A DNA stretch of 64,000 nucleotides from Corynespora cassiicola (Eukaryota > Ascomycota > Dothideomycetes > Pleosporales > Corynesporascaceae). Of the stretch, positions 48,218-59,917 are shown one piece after another. Below the pieces are notes generated by a model that saw only the letters and a program-made list of their open reading frames with translations, did not search any database and had not been told where the DNA came from. Made by a program: the position numbers and the translations under genes. Positions within the stretch are counted from its first letter, which is position 1. Each line of letters begins with the position of its first letter. The stretch lies in assembly GCA_022059125.1 (NCBI GenBank), contig JAEUWY010000002.1, forward strand, positions 4,154,001 through 4,218,000, given 5' to 3'.

Positions 48218-50969
48218 TCACGGTTCCTGGTCATCGATTGCTTCCAGCCTCGTCTGCACCATTCCGGGGTCCGGTTGCCCCTGTTCATCCGTCCAAGAGC
48301 GCAACACCTCCTCCCTCATGATGCGCCGCGGCCCTCGCTTGCCTGTAAACATTTCAAACTGAGCAAAGCCTTGTTCGGGGAGGAGATCTAAACCATCCAA
48401 ACATATCCACGAGCGATGGGCTTCCTGGCGGACTTGCTTCATCAAGGGGGTGTTAAGAGTTCTGTATGCCAGCTCGATTACGACGCCTCCCGATGCGCTC
48501 TGCATCCACTGGGTTGGGAGTGTAAAGTTTGGCGCGGGTTTATCACCGACGGGATGTGTTGGGATACAGGAGAGAACGATGGTGGCTGGACGAAGGTCTG
48601 CTGGCCATTCATCATCCCGGGACTGTAGAACGCGGAACTCTGGCCGTGGTCCCTGCCCGAGCTGTGGCAGAAGCTCGGAGCTCGAAGGGGAGTCGATCAA
48701 GCGAGTGTAGTGAGCAACAAGCTTCTCAGCATTTGCGGGAGTCCGGTTGAAAATCACAATATTTTTTACGCCCAGCTGTAGCATTGCGTAGACGGCTGCT
48801 CGTGCCATTCCGCCAGATCCGATAATGAGACCGCATGTAGTTGGCCTGACAGCATTGGCTGGCGATAAACCTCTACGGATGCAGGAGCGGATGCCAATCC
48901 AATCAGTATTGTCGCCATACAGAGCCTTGATAGGCCCTGATTGATTACGTTCTTGGAACAACTCCAGGTCGCTGGGTATGCTGCCATCGTCATTGAGATG
49001 GCGCACGGGTATAAGGGTGTTTACAGCGCCAATGGCTCGAGCATGTCGACTGAGAGAGTGTGTGAGGGAGATGACTTCAATCTTAAATGGCTGGCTAACT
49101 GCGGTGCCACCAAAATTCGGATCCCGTACAAGGTCCTGTAGACTATTGAGAGATGTAGTTTGGAGGCGGTTAAAATGATGAGGCATCCCGCAAGCCTTGT
49201 AGGCAGCATTGTGCATGGCTGGCGACAAGCTGTAGCCAGCACTTGCTCCAATGATGTAAATCTGCATAGGATCGTACGTAAATGAGGCATAAAGTATATG
49301 TGTTGCTTCGCGGACCGTTATCCAGGGCGTTTCGGGGTTATTCTGGACCATTGTCTCGAACTCTTTGCTCTCTCGGAGTTTTTCTGGGATGACTGGCGTG
49401 AGCACCTGGTTAAAACAGGCTGAACGACGCCCTGCTCGTCCGGTATTGAAACAAATCAGAGGAATTGTGCGAGACCTTTCATAGACCTTGTTTCTGAAGC
49501 TCTGTATAGCGGCGTTGTCATCCATGAACTTTGCTGGCCTGGTAAACCGCACTGCACTGCATCCCAGATCGATAGCCGTCTGGTATTTTTCAAGCCAAAA
49601 CGGATTGTACCAATCTACAGCTGCATGCAGGTGGCCAATGATTTTGGTGGATCCACGCGACCGAATGATCTCAAGGATGGACTCCTCGTCCAGGGATAGG
49701 TCGATAGTAGCGAACTCTGGTGCCATCCGCAGTCCGTGCCGCACATGTTCGATATAGGACAAGCGGTTATCTGCAGATGGTATGACGTGATAGATGATTG
49801 GCACAACAGTGCTCCTCCGCACCCTGGCCACGCTTCTACTGATGTGTTCCGCCCTTTCTGAAGAAATGCGCTGCAAGTGGGGGTCGAGTTCGGTGGACAT
49901 AACAGCTATCTCAAAGGCGTCAGAGCCGAATTCCAGCTCTTCAATATCGACATCTTCTGAAACCAATACCGATAGTGGGACGTGAACAGCGCAAGTATAT
50001 TTCCTCAGTTCTGTAGCCACGTCGGATAAGGGGAACCCTGGCTCAAGCGAGGGGAAGGGGTCCTCGATCGTACCCCGCGTGTTCTCTTCCGAAGTGATGA
50101 GGGCGAGAAACTTGAGGAACGTGCGCTCAGCTCGTTTCAGAGTGAGGAAGGCCGGGACCGAAGGCTGATTGACTGGAACAACAGAGTGAGCTGCTTTGGT
50201 CTCTGAGACATTGTAAAACTCGTAATTGGAACACCGGCGGAAGATTGGAGCACTGAAGGCGAGGATGTCTTGAAGTTTGGCGAGATCCAGCATCTCAAGG
50301 TATTTATGAATGCTGGACAGCTCCCGCACAATGTGAATCACTGGATGGGATTTCGCAAATTCCATGAGCAGGGCCTGCCCGCTTCGTTCTAGGGAACTTC
50401 CGTTGCAGACAATTATGGCTCCCTTGTCGTACGTCTGGAGTGCATTCCGGAGCAATTCTTCCTGCCGGAGGTTGTGATTGGAAGCGCCGAATTGCTTCCG
50501 ATATTTTGCAGTAGAGAAGCCAGTTGCTTCATGGAAGAGGTTTTCAACGTCTACAACACGTCTCCGGCATGCTACAGATGCCATGACTGCTAATGTAGAT
50601 TTTCCCGTTCCACGCATCCCAATCAAAACTATAGACGCATTCGGTTCGAAGCATCGGGAAAATTCACTCGAGGACGGTAGTGGTGTAGGCGTTGGCGTTG
50701 TGCGAGGCGTAGAACGGGCGCTGGAATTTATGGAATCTGTCAACAGGTCATTATGGGCCAAGAGCTGGAAATATTCAAAGGTAGTGTGTCATACATGTCC
50801 CCTCTTGCCCGATCCTCTGCCGCTGGTGGCTGTTATGGAATGAAGACACCCTGGTGTCTGGAAGCGCAGGTGGCGTCCGTGAGCTCCAAGAATTGCCGAT
50901 GCTACTTGCTACACCATCTTCATTCATTGTCGAGAAGGTCCGCTTCGCTCCGACTGCTACAGACGCCAT
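48218..50969 (-). CDS. qutR: Quinate pathway repressor QutR (AROM-derived)
   Basis: Main exon 48218-50764; a probable first exon 50850-50969 (MASVAVGAKRTFSTMNEDG) joins across an 85-bp intron with a weak GTGTCT donor, giving 888 aa (fungal homologues about 900). Without it there is no ATG near the 5' end. Three modules match the last three AROM domains. The first is shikimate-kinase-like (P-loop GMRGTGKS, 89-96). The second is type I dehydroquinase-like (His420 in IIGHLHA kept, Schiff-base Lys replaced by Arg446). The third is shikimate-dehydrogenase-like (SLSP 552-555, Lys601, Asp658 in GDNTD kept). Known role: binds QutA and represses quinate genes without inducer. Divergent from qutA. Confidence 0.92.
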
Positions 50970-51730
50970 CTTGCCGATATTCGTGCGTTTCCAGAGGTGC
51001 TATGTTTCTCGAGGCGTGCCCGAAGGCATCGGAGGAGTTTCAGTGGTACAGATTGGTGCGTCAACTTTCGATCATCCAGGCGACCATGGATATGCGATAT
51101 GTGAATGTCCAGACAAGCTCAGAGTGCGTCGCGAATTGGAGCGACAAGGAAATGCCATGGCCGACTGATGGAGGGACAGCGACCGTCCGAGGTCTGATTG
51201 GACTGGAAAAGACTTACTCCGCCAGCGCACGGGCCCTTCCCCAGATCTCCACTTCCGACGACTGCACCTCTCAACTCTATGACATTACCAACGGTCTGGT
51301 ATCACTGCCGTTCCTCGGCGTCACCTCTGCTTCGCTGCTCGCGTTTTTCTTCGAAAAGTGAGATGATTTGTACGCATTGGCCCCATCAGCAATTCCTGGC
51401 AATGGCTAATGGTTCAAGAAAACCCAGATGAAAACGCATCAATTATTTGTTGATGCTGTGACTTTGCGGGTGGTATTTGACGAAGTTGTGGGCGCGTTGA
51501 GCTGCCCTACAGGCCTGGCTTAAGGCTCTGGTGGTTGGATTTCTGACACAAGCGAAAGGCGACCCCAGCTTGCCACATCAAGACTCGACGCATGTTGATC
51601 TCCGCGAAGCTGTTGCTGGCTCCATCCCATCGGCTATTGCAAGACCCCGCGTGGCTTTGGGGGGCTTATATACTATCAGAGAGTCCTCCTAGAGCTACGC
51701 TTCCCGATAAACAAACACTGGAGACCCCTT
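50970..51730. promoter_or_regulatory. Divergent promoter qutR / qutA
   Basis: About 760 bp between the two regulator genes. A TATA-like cttatatact sits about 65 bp before the qutA ATG. I found no convincing GGATAA-N4-TTATCC palindrome here, in contrast to the other three head-to-head promoters of the cluster. An open plus-strand frame (to 51361) overlaps the qutR first exon and shows no domain. Confidence 0.5.
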
Positions 51731-54178
51731 ATGCCTTCCCAAGGACAGAGCAAACGTAGAGCAGGGACCAACGGCAACCAAGACGAAGATAGACCGAGTG
51801 GAAAGCGTTCGCGAGTATCTAGAGCCTGCGACCAATGTCGAACAGCGCGGGAGAAATGCGATGGTGTACAGCCCACCTGCTTCACCTGTTCCTCGTCCAA
51901 ACGGTCTTGCACGTATACGTCGCCAGCGAAGAAACGTGGCATCCAGCCAGGTATGATTTTGGAGAGTTGGGAAAAATCTGATGTTAACTTTCACAGGTTA
52001 CATTCGGACCTTGGAGCTCGCTCTGACTTGGCTCTTTCAGCAAAATCCCGAAATTGAAGCCTCGTTGAATAGAAAATTATCACGAGAGGGTCCGTCCTCG
52101 ATGTTACTATCTCGGGACAGCAAAGAGTCAAACAAGCTACACAGGGCCTGGAGAAAAACGAAATTCTGCAAAGACGTCGATAGAGTATTGTCAGGGGGGC
52201 AAATCGGAGACGGTGCGGATGATAGCAGGTCTCCAGATAGTGAGGACGACAGCGATGGAGAGGAGCTTCCCACGGCACCTAGTATCCATGACGCCCAGTC
52301 TGAGATACAACCACAACAAGAAGTAAGCCAGATTAAATTACATCTTTTCATTAAGTAGAATGGAACTGATATCGGAACAGGTGCCATTCGATATTGATGC
52401 CCATCAACGAGACATTTCATCACTGCCTTCACGCGCCATACGGATCTCACAGGACTTTTCAGAGACATCTAGACCCTTGGACCCGCTAACGAGGGCTCCC
52501 TTTCAACAGGAAGTAAGGTACTTTGGTTCTTGGCATGATTCTGTCTAACTTATCATTCTAGCCAACACCCCCCAGATGCCTGCCTCCCAATAGCTGGCGC
52601 TTGTTCGATATCTACTTTGCGTACACTCAATCATGGCTACCGATCTGCGAGAAAAACGATGTCCTGAAACTTTCATACTCGTACCCTGAATCGGGGTTGG
52701 TGCTCTCTGCGAGCACTCCTGATTCAGGATCACACGCGGAATTATGGAGCATATTTGCCTTGGCATCTGTACAGGAATCAACTCTCGAGGCAAATCCTGA
52801 CAGATTGTCTACTGATCCGGAACAAATGTACGACGTTGCGAGAGCCTTGATCCCTAGTGAGCTTGGAAGCTTCACGATTGGACACGTTAGAGCACTGTTA
52901 AATCTAGCAGCTGTGAACCTTGGCCAATCTGCTCCAGAAGCATCATGGCTCTTGATCGGGCTGGCATCACGCATTTTTTCGGCGATTGAACAATCTCATC
53001 AGCCTGCAGATCCACGGCGAAAGCATGTTCTCTCTGCATGCTTTGTTCTCGATTCACTTGTTTCCATGCAACTAGGTCGCCGGCCGCACTTCCAAAGATC
53101 CGATATTGCCCGAGCAGGTAAAATTGAGCCAGATGGACTCGAGGAATGGCAGCCCTGGCATTGGTGCTTCGGTGCTCAACTTTCGCACCAGGCACGCACC
53201 CCTGCGCTGGCCCTCAGCATTTTCAACACTCTCGTCGAAATTGTCGACTTTCTGGGTCAGTCCGTGTTGCCAGGTAGTACGTTCCATTCCCAGGACATGC
53301 AAAACTCGATGGAAGCCTGGCGAACGTCGTTGCCCCAACAGTTTGATTTCATTCGCAATGAGAGATCTACCACTCCGCCAACACCTCAGGCGTACTTACT
53401 TCAACTAGTCCATTGCTGTGCGGCAATGACTGTATCTGCTTCGAGGCTCTGGGCCCAGAGAACGCTGAAGGTCTTTGAGCAGCTGCATAGTCAAATGGGA
53501 ATTGCCTCGATGCCCCCTGTTCTTCACTCCATTTTCGATATCATGCGCAAGAGCAAAGCATTTAGTGCGCTCGACCAAAGGTTCCAGATGCGTTTCCACA
53601 GCATACAAGCCGATTTTCATCGAGCGTGGATGTTTTCTTCCAACAAATCTCCAATGGACGCTCGTGGACCGTCAAGTGTGCACTCACGGCCCTCATTGGG
53701 TGCCGCTCAAATGCCTACGCCTGAGTCAATGCAAATTCCATTGAACTCTCCTTTCATGGCCATTAACAATCAATCTGTGAATAACGGAAGGCCACGAACT
53801 GGATCTACGCTGCTTGAAGATCTGCTACCAGATATGAATGCATCAACAGCCAACAACCAAAACCCCATGAACATCCAGAATTTCAACTTTACGCCATTTG
53901 ACGGGGGCTTGAACCCGCCGTCTCTTGACCACTCCAACTCGGCGGCATCTCGAGATATCGAGAGCTTTTTCGATGAGCTTGCATCATTGGATGGTGCCGA
54001 AAAAAGTGCAAACCGACCTCAGTTCATGCAAAACCTTGGGTTTGCACCGGACGCCAACATGGCCGATTTTCTTGCAGCTGAATTCAGTCAACTTATACCG
54101 ATGAATTCGTCTACGTTTATTCCACAAAACAGCAGCGATGCACAGATAGATCATTCTTCACTTTACGATGCAGGCTGA
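51731..54178 (+). CDS. qutA: Quinate pathway activator QutA (Qa-1F), Zn2Cys6
   Basis: Exons 51731-51950, 51997-52322, 52381-52512 and 52562-54178; 764 aa (homologues about 800). Zn2Cys6 cluster Cys33, 36, 43, 50, 53, 60 (CX2CX6CX6CX2CX6C) lies within RVSRACDQCRTAREKCDG and is followed by KKRGIQPGYIRTLELAL, a linker specific to QutA/Qa-1F. An acidic, Ser-rich region (~150-180) precedes the LPPNSWRLFDIYF middle homology region. The C-terminus is Asn/Ser-rich with acidic-aromatic patches (FFDELASLDG) likely to activate. It binds operators of the GGATAA-N4-TTATCC type and turns on quinate genes; QutR opposes it. Confidence 0.95.
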
Positions 54179-54246
54179 GGCAAAAGTGTGGCAAAGTTCC
54201 GAATACAACATTTTACGCCATTGTATTGGTCCACCGTTACTGATAC

Positions 54247-55360
54247 TCAAATTTGCTCATCCAGAGGAATAGTCACCGGCTGCTCGCTCTTCAGGGATTC
54301 CTTGATCGCATCACAGACAACAAGCGCCCTCAGCCCATCGCTTCCTGTGCAGCTGGGATCTTCCACACCTCTGATGACTCTTATGAAGTGTTCAATCTGC
54401 AGTTCGAATGGTATCTTCATCTCCGGTACCTCGAGCTTTTCGTGACCCAATTCTGAATTCCAGCTTCGAGGACCTTTGTACGACCACCTTGTCATGTCTG
54501 GTACACTTAGACTACCCTCTGTTCCGAAAACTCTGTAAAAGTCCTGGCCACTCTTTGGGATGGTTGGGTTTTCTCCTGTCCCTCCCTCAAAATTATACGG
54601 CGACACCACTGCATCAGATAGGAGAAATGTACCTACAATTCCATTAGCAAACCGCAAGGTGACTGCTGCACCTTCTTCAGCCTCGTGCCCTCGCTGTGAA
54701 ATCGACTTTTCAGCAAACACACGGATAATCGGTCCAAATAAATGATGAAGGATATCAATTTCGTGCACGAGGTTGATAAGGATTGGACCGGCAGTATCGA
54801 GCTGCCGCCACTCTGCTGGAGGATCGAAGTACTCGGAAGGCTTGTATATCGTCCACAACCCATTGACAGCTATTATCCGCCCCAGCGAAGGAAGAAGGCT
54901 CTTTACCGTCACCACATATCGGTTGAAACGACGGTGATGGCCTACCAAAAGGCGACGGTTATGCTTCTCGGCGCATTCAATCTGTTTGTCGTCAGGTACA
55001 ATCTAACGGAGTTTGTCTCAATTGATTTACTAGTTCTCTTCCGCTATCAATATCAACCGAGATAGGCTTTTCGCACAGCACATGCACACCGCCCTCCAAC
55101 AACTCTTTCGAAATGGCGACATGAGTATGATTGGGCGTGCACACCAGCGCAGCATCAGGCTTGCGCGGCGAGTCTAGCATTGCCTGAACCGACTTATACA
55201 GGGGACACTGGAATCTTGCTGCTACAGCCTCTGCAGCTGGACTGGGGTCAACGATGCACGCCAGATGCGCATCAGATTCCTTCAACACTGCTTCCGCATG
55301 CCTTGGGCCTATCAAGCCAGTACCCACGACAGCAATTCTGATAGGAGCGGGTGTAGACAT
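54247..55360 (-). CDS. Gfo/Idh/MocA-family oxidoreductase in the quinate cluster
   Basis: Exons 55031-55360 and 54247-54981 (49-bp intron), 354 aa. The N-terminal Rossmann fold begins IRIAVVGTGLIGPRHA. EKP (97-99, in CEKPISVD) is the hallmark motif, with Lys as probable catalytic residue. The C-terminal alpha/beta domain contains INLVHEIDILHHLFG, whose His is the usual second catalytic position. Family members oxidise polyol or sugar-ring hydroxyls with NAD(P). Its place between qutA and qutC, sharing a promoter with qutC, suggests co-regulation. A role on a quinate-like cyclitol is inference; no substrate can be named. Confidence 0.88.
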
Positions 55361-55420
55361 TCTGACTCTGTCGATTGTTAATGCACGTCTGTACCCACAT
55401 GATTGTTCGAGCTCACATCC

Positions 55421-55506
55421 AATGTGTCGGACAATTACAATGTTTCGGGCAATACCATGTCTCGGACAATACAATATGTCGGTCAATACAACGTGTCGGA
55501 TAATAC
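55421..55506. repeat. Five direct repeats of 16-18 bp, each with a CGG triplet
   Basis: Units resembling aatgtgtcggacaatac begin at 55421, 55439, 55457, 55473 and 55490. The CGG triplets start at 55428, 55446, 55463, 55480 and 55497 (spacing 18, 17, 17, 17), all in the same orientation, 60-145 bp upstream of the oxidoreductase ATG. CGG is the usual half-site of Zn2Cys6 proteins. Confidence 0.85.
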
Positions 55507-55874
55507 AACTTGCCCACGCCAAAAAGCAATCAACCAGTCAGCTATCTCGGCCTTGGGCTGTATATCCTATGGGAAACAGATCGTCAGCTCTGGATGATGC
55601 CTACGTCCGGATTCGTTTGAGTAGGATTGCTACGGAACTTCGGTTCTACCCTTTTCCTCGCCGAATCTTCAAGTGGAGCCGAGCTTCGGGCCGGCGCACA
55701 TCCGACCACCCTGAGTGCCCATACTGCATAGTAATTCCTCCATCTCCGCATGTACCCCAATCCACCTCGCAGAGCATGCCATCCGAATAGTTCGGTAGTA
55801 AATTCAAACCAACGTGTTTTTCTAGCTGCCGAAACCTGGTGCAGAGATTGTGATGATATTGCAAATCGCACAGT

Positions 55875-55890
55875 GGATAAATCCTTATCC
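55875..55890. promoter_or_regulatory. QutA/Qa-1F operator-like palindrome, perfect half-sites
   Basis: GGATAA-ATCC-TTATCC, fitting 15 of 16 positions of the published Qa-1F consensus GGRTAARYRYTTATCC. It lies 515 bp from the oxidoreductase ATG and 712 bp from the qutC ATG. Confidence 0.8.
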
Positions 55891-56601
55891 GCCGGATGAT
55901 TCCTCAACGTCATCCAAGAAATTAGCCGGAAGGTGTCAATACAACTGTGCCATCTCTATCCAGAGGCGGCCAGAGACGGATAATGATGCAGTATGTAATA
56001 GAATGCCCTCAGGCTCTACATTCATCCGCTGGCCCACAATACTGTGTCACATACAACAGGATGAGGAATACTACTGGTTGTGTTCACCCGTATCATTCGA
56101 TATGCTTGCCAGCTGCTGTAGTTGGAAGAGCTTTTTTGATTGTACATACGTCATGATCTCGATTTTCTAGTGCCATTCTCTTGAGGGAGGAAGCACGCCA
56201 CAGATAAAATACATCAACATGATCTGTAATAGCTCTGGAGGTGATGTTCGCAATGGTGTTTTCTGTTGAGAGTGGCAGGGAGCCGTAATTTAATCTGTAA
56301 TAGGGCGTCCTACGCATTAAAATATAAACAAAAGATAAGAAAAGCGCAGAAATAAACCGACGCTTTACTAGGTTATATTTAGTATAGTGAAACGCGAATG
56401 TGAGGCTAGGCAGGGAACATCGGCGTAACCGGAAAGGAAAGCGATGCGATGTGAAAGTATACATACTTGATAGAGCCTTATTACTTGACATCGTCAACTT
56501 TTTGTGACTATTGTAAACTTGCATCTTCTACCATCCCTTAAGGTCAACCTCTTAAGGTCCATCATTCAACATCCAATATTTGGCCCCCTTATTCTAGCAA
56601 C

Positions 56602-57687
56602 ATGCCTTGTCGCCCAGCGATATCGTCCATGTCCCTTGGACGCTGCTATGCCGGCCATAGTTTAGAATATAAACTATCTACGGCTGCAAAGAACGGCATC
56701 GAAGGCATCGAAATCTTCTACGAAGACCTCGCTGATCTCGCTCGCCCACCAACGCGCGCCAACCTCCTTTCCGCAGCCGCATATGTTCGCTCACTGTGCA
56801 CATCACTTGGTCTGGAGATAGTATGCCTCCAGCCATTCATGCACTACGAAGGGCTCATCGACCGCAAACGCCACGCAGAACGAATCGATGAGATTCACGT
56901 CTGGATCGAGCTGGTCAAGATCCTCGACACCGACATCATAGCAGTGCCTGCCACCTTTCTATCGGAAGACCAGGCTTCAGGAGATTTTGACCTGATCGTC
57001 TCCGACTTGCGTGAGCTTGCAGACATCGGCCTGCAACAAACGCCCACCATCCGCTTCGCCTACGAGTCGCTCTGCTGGAGCACACATGTCGACAAGTGGG
57101 AACTCTGCTGGTCCGTAATCCAGCGTGTCAACCGCTCCAACTTTGGCATCTGCCTCGACTCATTCAACATCCTGGGCCGCATCTACGCAGACCCAGCCTC
57201 AGACTCCCGCCTCACGGCCGACGCACATGAGGAGACGCAGGCATCGATACAACGTCTGATCCAGGAACTCAAGCCCAACAAGGACAAGATATTCTTCATT
57301 CAGATCGTCGACGCGGAAAGGCTGGAGGCCCCGCTGACGCCTTCGCACCCCTTTTATAACCCCGAACAGCCTTCTCGCATGTCATGGTCGCGCAACTGCC
57401 GTCTGTTTTATGGAGAAAGCGAGTATGGCGCCTATCTTCCCGTGAAAGACGTTGCACATGCGATTATAAACGAGATTGGATATGATGGATGGGTCAGCAT
57501 GGAGCTGTTCAATCGCGTGATGGAGCGGAAGAACCCGGAGGTTGTCGAAGAGTTGGCTAGTCGGGCCGCCAAGGGGTGGGAGAGATTGGTCAAGGATCTG
57601 AACCTCACTGTCGAGACTAGAAAGGTTGTGAGAAAGGACAGTGGGAGCGGAGAGGTGTTTGGCAGGCCGGTGGAGGTGAGGCTGTAG
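56602..57687 (+). CDS. qutC: 3-Dehydroshikimate dehydratase QutC (Qa-4)
   Basis: Single-exon gene, 361 aa. It converts 3-dehydroshikimate to protocatechuate, the step that commits quinate to the beta-ketoadipate pathway. The N-terminus MPCRPAISSMSLGRCYAGHS and GIEGIEIFYEDL are the Qa-4/QutC signature of a TIM-barrel (xylose-isomerase-like) fold. Likely metal ligands are the acidic residues in IRFAYESLCW, GICLDSFNI, FFIQIVDAE and WVSMELFNR. Length equals the fungal family (about 350). No signal peptide, so cytosolic. Tail-to-tail with qutD. Confidence 0.96.
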   Translation: MPCRPAISSMSLGRCYAGHSLEYKLSTAAKNGIEGIEIFYEDLADLARPPTRANLLSAAAYVRSLCTSLGLEIVCLQPFMHYEGLIDRKRHAERIDEIHVWIELVKILDTDIIAVPATFLSEDQASGDFDLIVSDLRELADIGLQQTPTIRFAYESLCWSTHVDKWELCWSVIQRVNRSNFGICLDSFNILGRIYADPASDSRLTADAHEETQASIQRLIQELKPNKDKIFFIQIVDAERLEAPLTPSHPFYNPEQPSRMSWSRNCRLFYGESEYGAYLPVKDVAHAIINEIGYDGWVSMELFNRVMERKNPEVVEELASRAAKGWERLVKDLNLTVETRKVVRKDSGSGEVFGRPVEVRL

Positions 57688-58254
57688 GATTAGGGATAGT
57701 CGCATTAGTGGCGTTAGAGATACCATAGCGTTCTAATACATTTGTTCATTCCATTAGAAATCAATCCATATGCACTACTGTCACTTTGAGACGGTTGACC
57801 GGGACGAGAGTCTTGTGCTACGCGTTCTACTCGTCACCAAGACCTTGCGGTGTGGTGGTGGCCTTGTCTCACGGCCCAGCATAGGCTTGGCGGCTCCTAA
57901 ATGTTCTTCCCCGTCTCGCTTGGCTACGTTCTTCAGGGGCGCAGATGACCACAGGGCAAAAGTTACATCCGAAGTAGGATCAAGCCCCACTCAATCGCGT
58001 CACCCTGATGGAGTTCGCCCTTCAGCAGGGATATATTTGTTTTGCAAGCATGTGGGTCCAGAGCAAGACGGCTGGGATTTCGAAATGCATGCATCTCCGC
58101 AAAGCACAAGTGTGGGGAAACCATTGGAGATTCAAAATCATCATTCTGAATTTAGATACTATAGCCAATGTAGGCTCGACATTATCCTATGCCATAGGTG
58201 CGCTCTCCCGTGTCATTCCAATCATATCCTTACACTCGTACAATACCATCGCAT
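57688..58254. other. Spacer between convergent qutC and qutD
   Basis: 567 bp of 3' flanks. Short open frames only, no domain. Both terminators should lie here. Confidence 0.4.
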
Positions 58255-59917
58255 CTAGACATTTTCCGTGCGCTCGCTCTTGGCCTTCTCGTATGCAAGA
58301 GCCGTCTCATCGTGATCGTGCCTAAACTCCTCCTCTTGAAGCTTCAGCCTGTCCATCATGATACCGTGGGCCTTGTTGACCGGCTTGATCTCGAAAAGCT
58401 CGTCCATCTTCTCAAGCGGGATACTCTTCGTCTCAGGGATCAAGAACCAGACAAAGAAGATGGAGAGGATCATGAGGGAAGCGAAGAAGAAGTAGACGCC
58501 ATATCCCATGGTAAGGAACATTTGCGGGGTGAAGCGTGAGATGATGAAGTTCCAGAACCAGTTGTTTGCCGCAGCGGAGGCCTGACCCAAGGAACGAGTG
58601 TTTTGCGAGAACATCTCCGAGTTGATGACCCAGGGTGTTCCATTCCAAGAGGGCGTGTAAAAGGCAGTCCACAAGTAGAAGAAGAAGATGGCGGCGATTC
58701 CTCCAGAAGAGAGCGAGCCGTCAGTCCTGGCGTTGTTGACGGGATCCGCTAGCTTGATGTAAGCACCGATGAACCACATGCAGAACGAGCCACCTGCAGC
58801 GCCGATCATGAGGAGGTTACGACGGCCAAGGCGGTCGATGAGCCAGAGAAGCCAGAAGAAGGTGACAACCGTCTTGACAACACCAAAGATACCAGTGGTA
58901 AGGAATCCAGTGTTGGTACCCGTAATGCCCAGCGATCTGAAGACGGTTGGCGAATAGTAGTTGATGGCGTTGATACCACTGCCGTTCTGCCAGAGGAAGA
59001 GCATGCCACCGAGGAAGAACCTCCAGAGCACCTTCTTCTGCTTGAGCGCAGCAAATGGGCGCCAGAAGCCGGGCCCAACGTGTATGCGGTCATGTTCGAT
59101 TTGAGCGTCGATGGCGGCAACCTCCTCGATCATGTAAAGATCGGTTGCATCAAGGTTACGGATCCAGCAAAGGTTGGCCATGGCCTGGTCGCGTCGGCCC
59201 TTGGTAAACAGCCATCGTGGCGATTCCTTCATCCAGAGAGCGCCAACAAGCAGGCAGCCGGCCGGGATGAGCTGGACTGCGAATGGAATCTGCCATTGTC
59301 GGCGGGAAGGCGCCATAGTTTCTTGAAGACCAAAGTTAATCCAGCTATACCATGTTAGACCAGCTTTCGTAATGTGACGAGGACTCTTACAATCCGACCA
59401 ATCCACCAATCTGCCATCCCAGCTCGTAGATGCCGACCAAACGGCCTCGCACGGCGGGTGGCGACAGCTCGGAAATGTAGATGGGCACCATGTTCGACGC
59501 AGCACCAACACCAAGGCCAGCGAGCACACGTCCACCGATGATGAGTCCGAGTCCCCGCTCCGAGTTGGCACCAAGCATCATTCCCGCACCGAGGATGAAA
59601 ACCAATGACCAGATGACAAGAGACATCTTTCGTCCCCAGTAGTATGATGATGCGTATGCACCAAAGGAGCCAAAGAAGGCACCAGCCTGGTAAACAGACA
59701 CAATGTTGGCCTTTGTGAGGGCAAGCTGATCGGGGTCCATCTCCTTGAAGCCAAACTCATCCTCGAAAGATGGCAATGCCAACGTCGTTCCAATGAACGC
59801 GCTGTCGTAGCCGATCGTACACGATGCCCATGATGCGACACAGGCAGCGGTGTAGACTCTCCAGTTGTAGACGGCCTTGGGCGTTGGCCTGTCCTCGACG
59901 AATGAGAGGACACCCAT
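58255..59917 (-). CDS. qutD: Quinate permease QutD (Qa-y), MFS sugar-transporter family
   Basis: Exons 59391-59917 and 58255-59344 (46-bp intron), 538 aa. The start MGVLSFVEDRPTPKAVYNWRVY is the QutD/Qa-y signature, so the ATG at 59917 is preferred over the longer frame. Twelve membrane spans are readable. Sugar-porter motifs are GYDSAFIGTTL, GRVLAGLGVGAASNMVPIYISE, SPRWLF, WQNGSGINAINYYSP, DRLGRR and the PETKSIPLEKMDELF terminus. It imports quinate by proton symport in related fungi. A TATATA at 60065-60070 lies about 148 bp upstream of the ATG. Confidence 0.96.

Larger units (their letters stand above)
55361..56601. promoter_or_regulatory. Divergent promoter oxidoreductase / qutC
   Basis: 1.24 kb carrying a five-unit CGG-containing direct repeat next to the oxidoreductase and a QutA-type palindrome at 55875-55890. 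Extra GGATAA half-sites lie at 55498 (last repeat unit) and 55979. The part near qutC (56290-56420) is AT-rich. Confidence 0.6.

Noticed and set aside
51191..51220. GGAAAAGACTTACTCC-like stretch as a QutA site in the qutR/qutA promoter
   Set aside because: At least four mismatches to the palindrome and neither half-site is intact.
50753..51361. 202-codon plus-strand frame between qutR and qutA
   Set aside because: It starts inside the qutR 5' region, overlaps its first exon on the other strand and has no recognisable domain.
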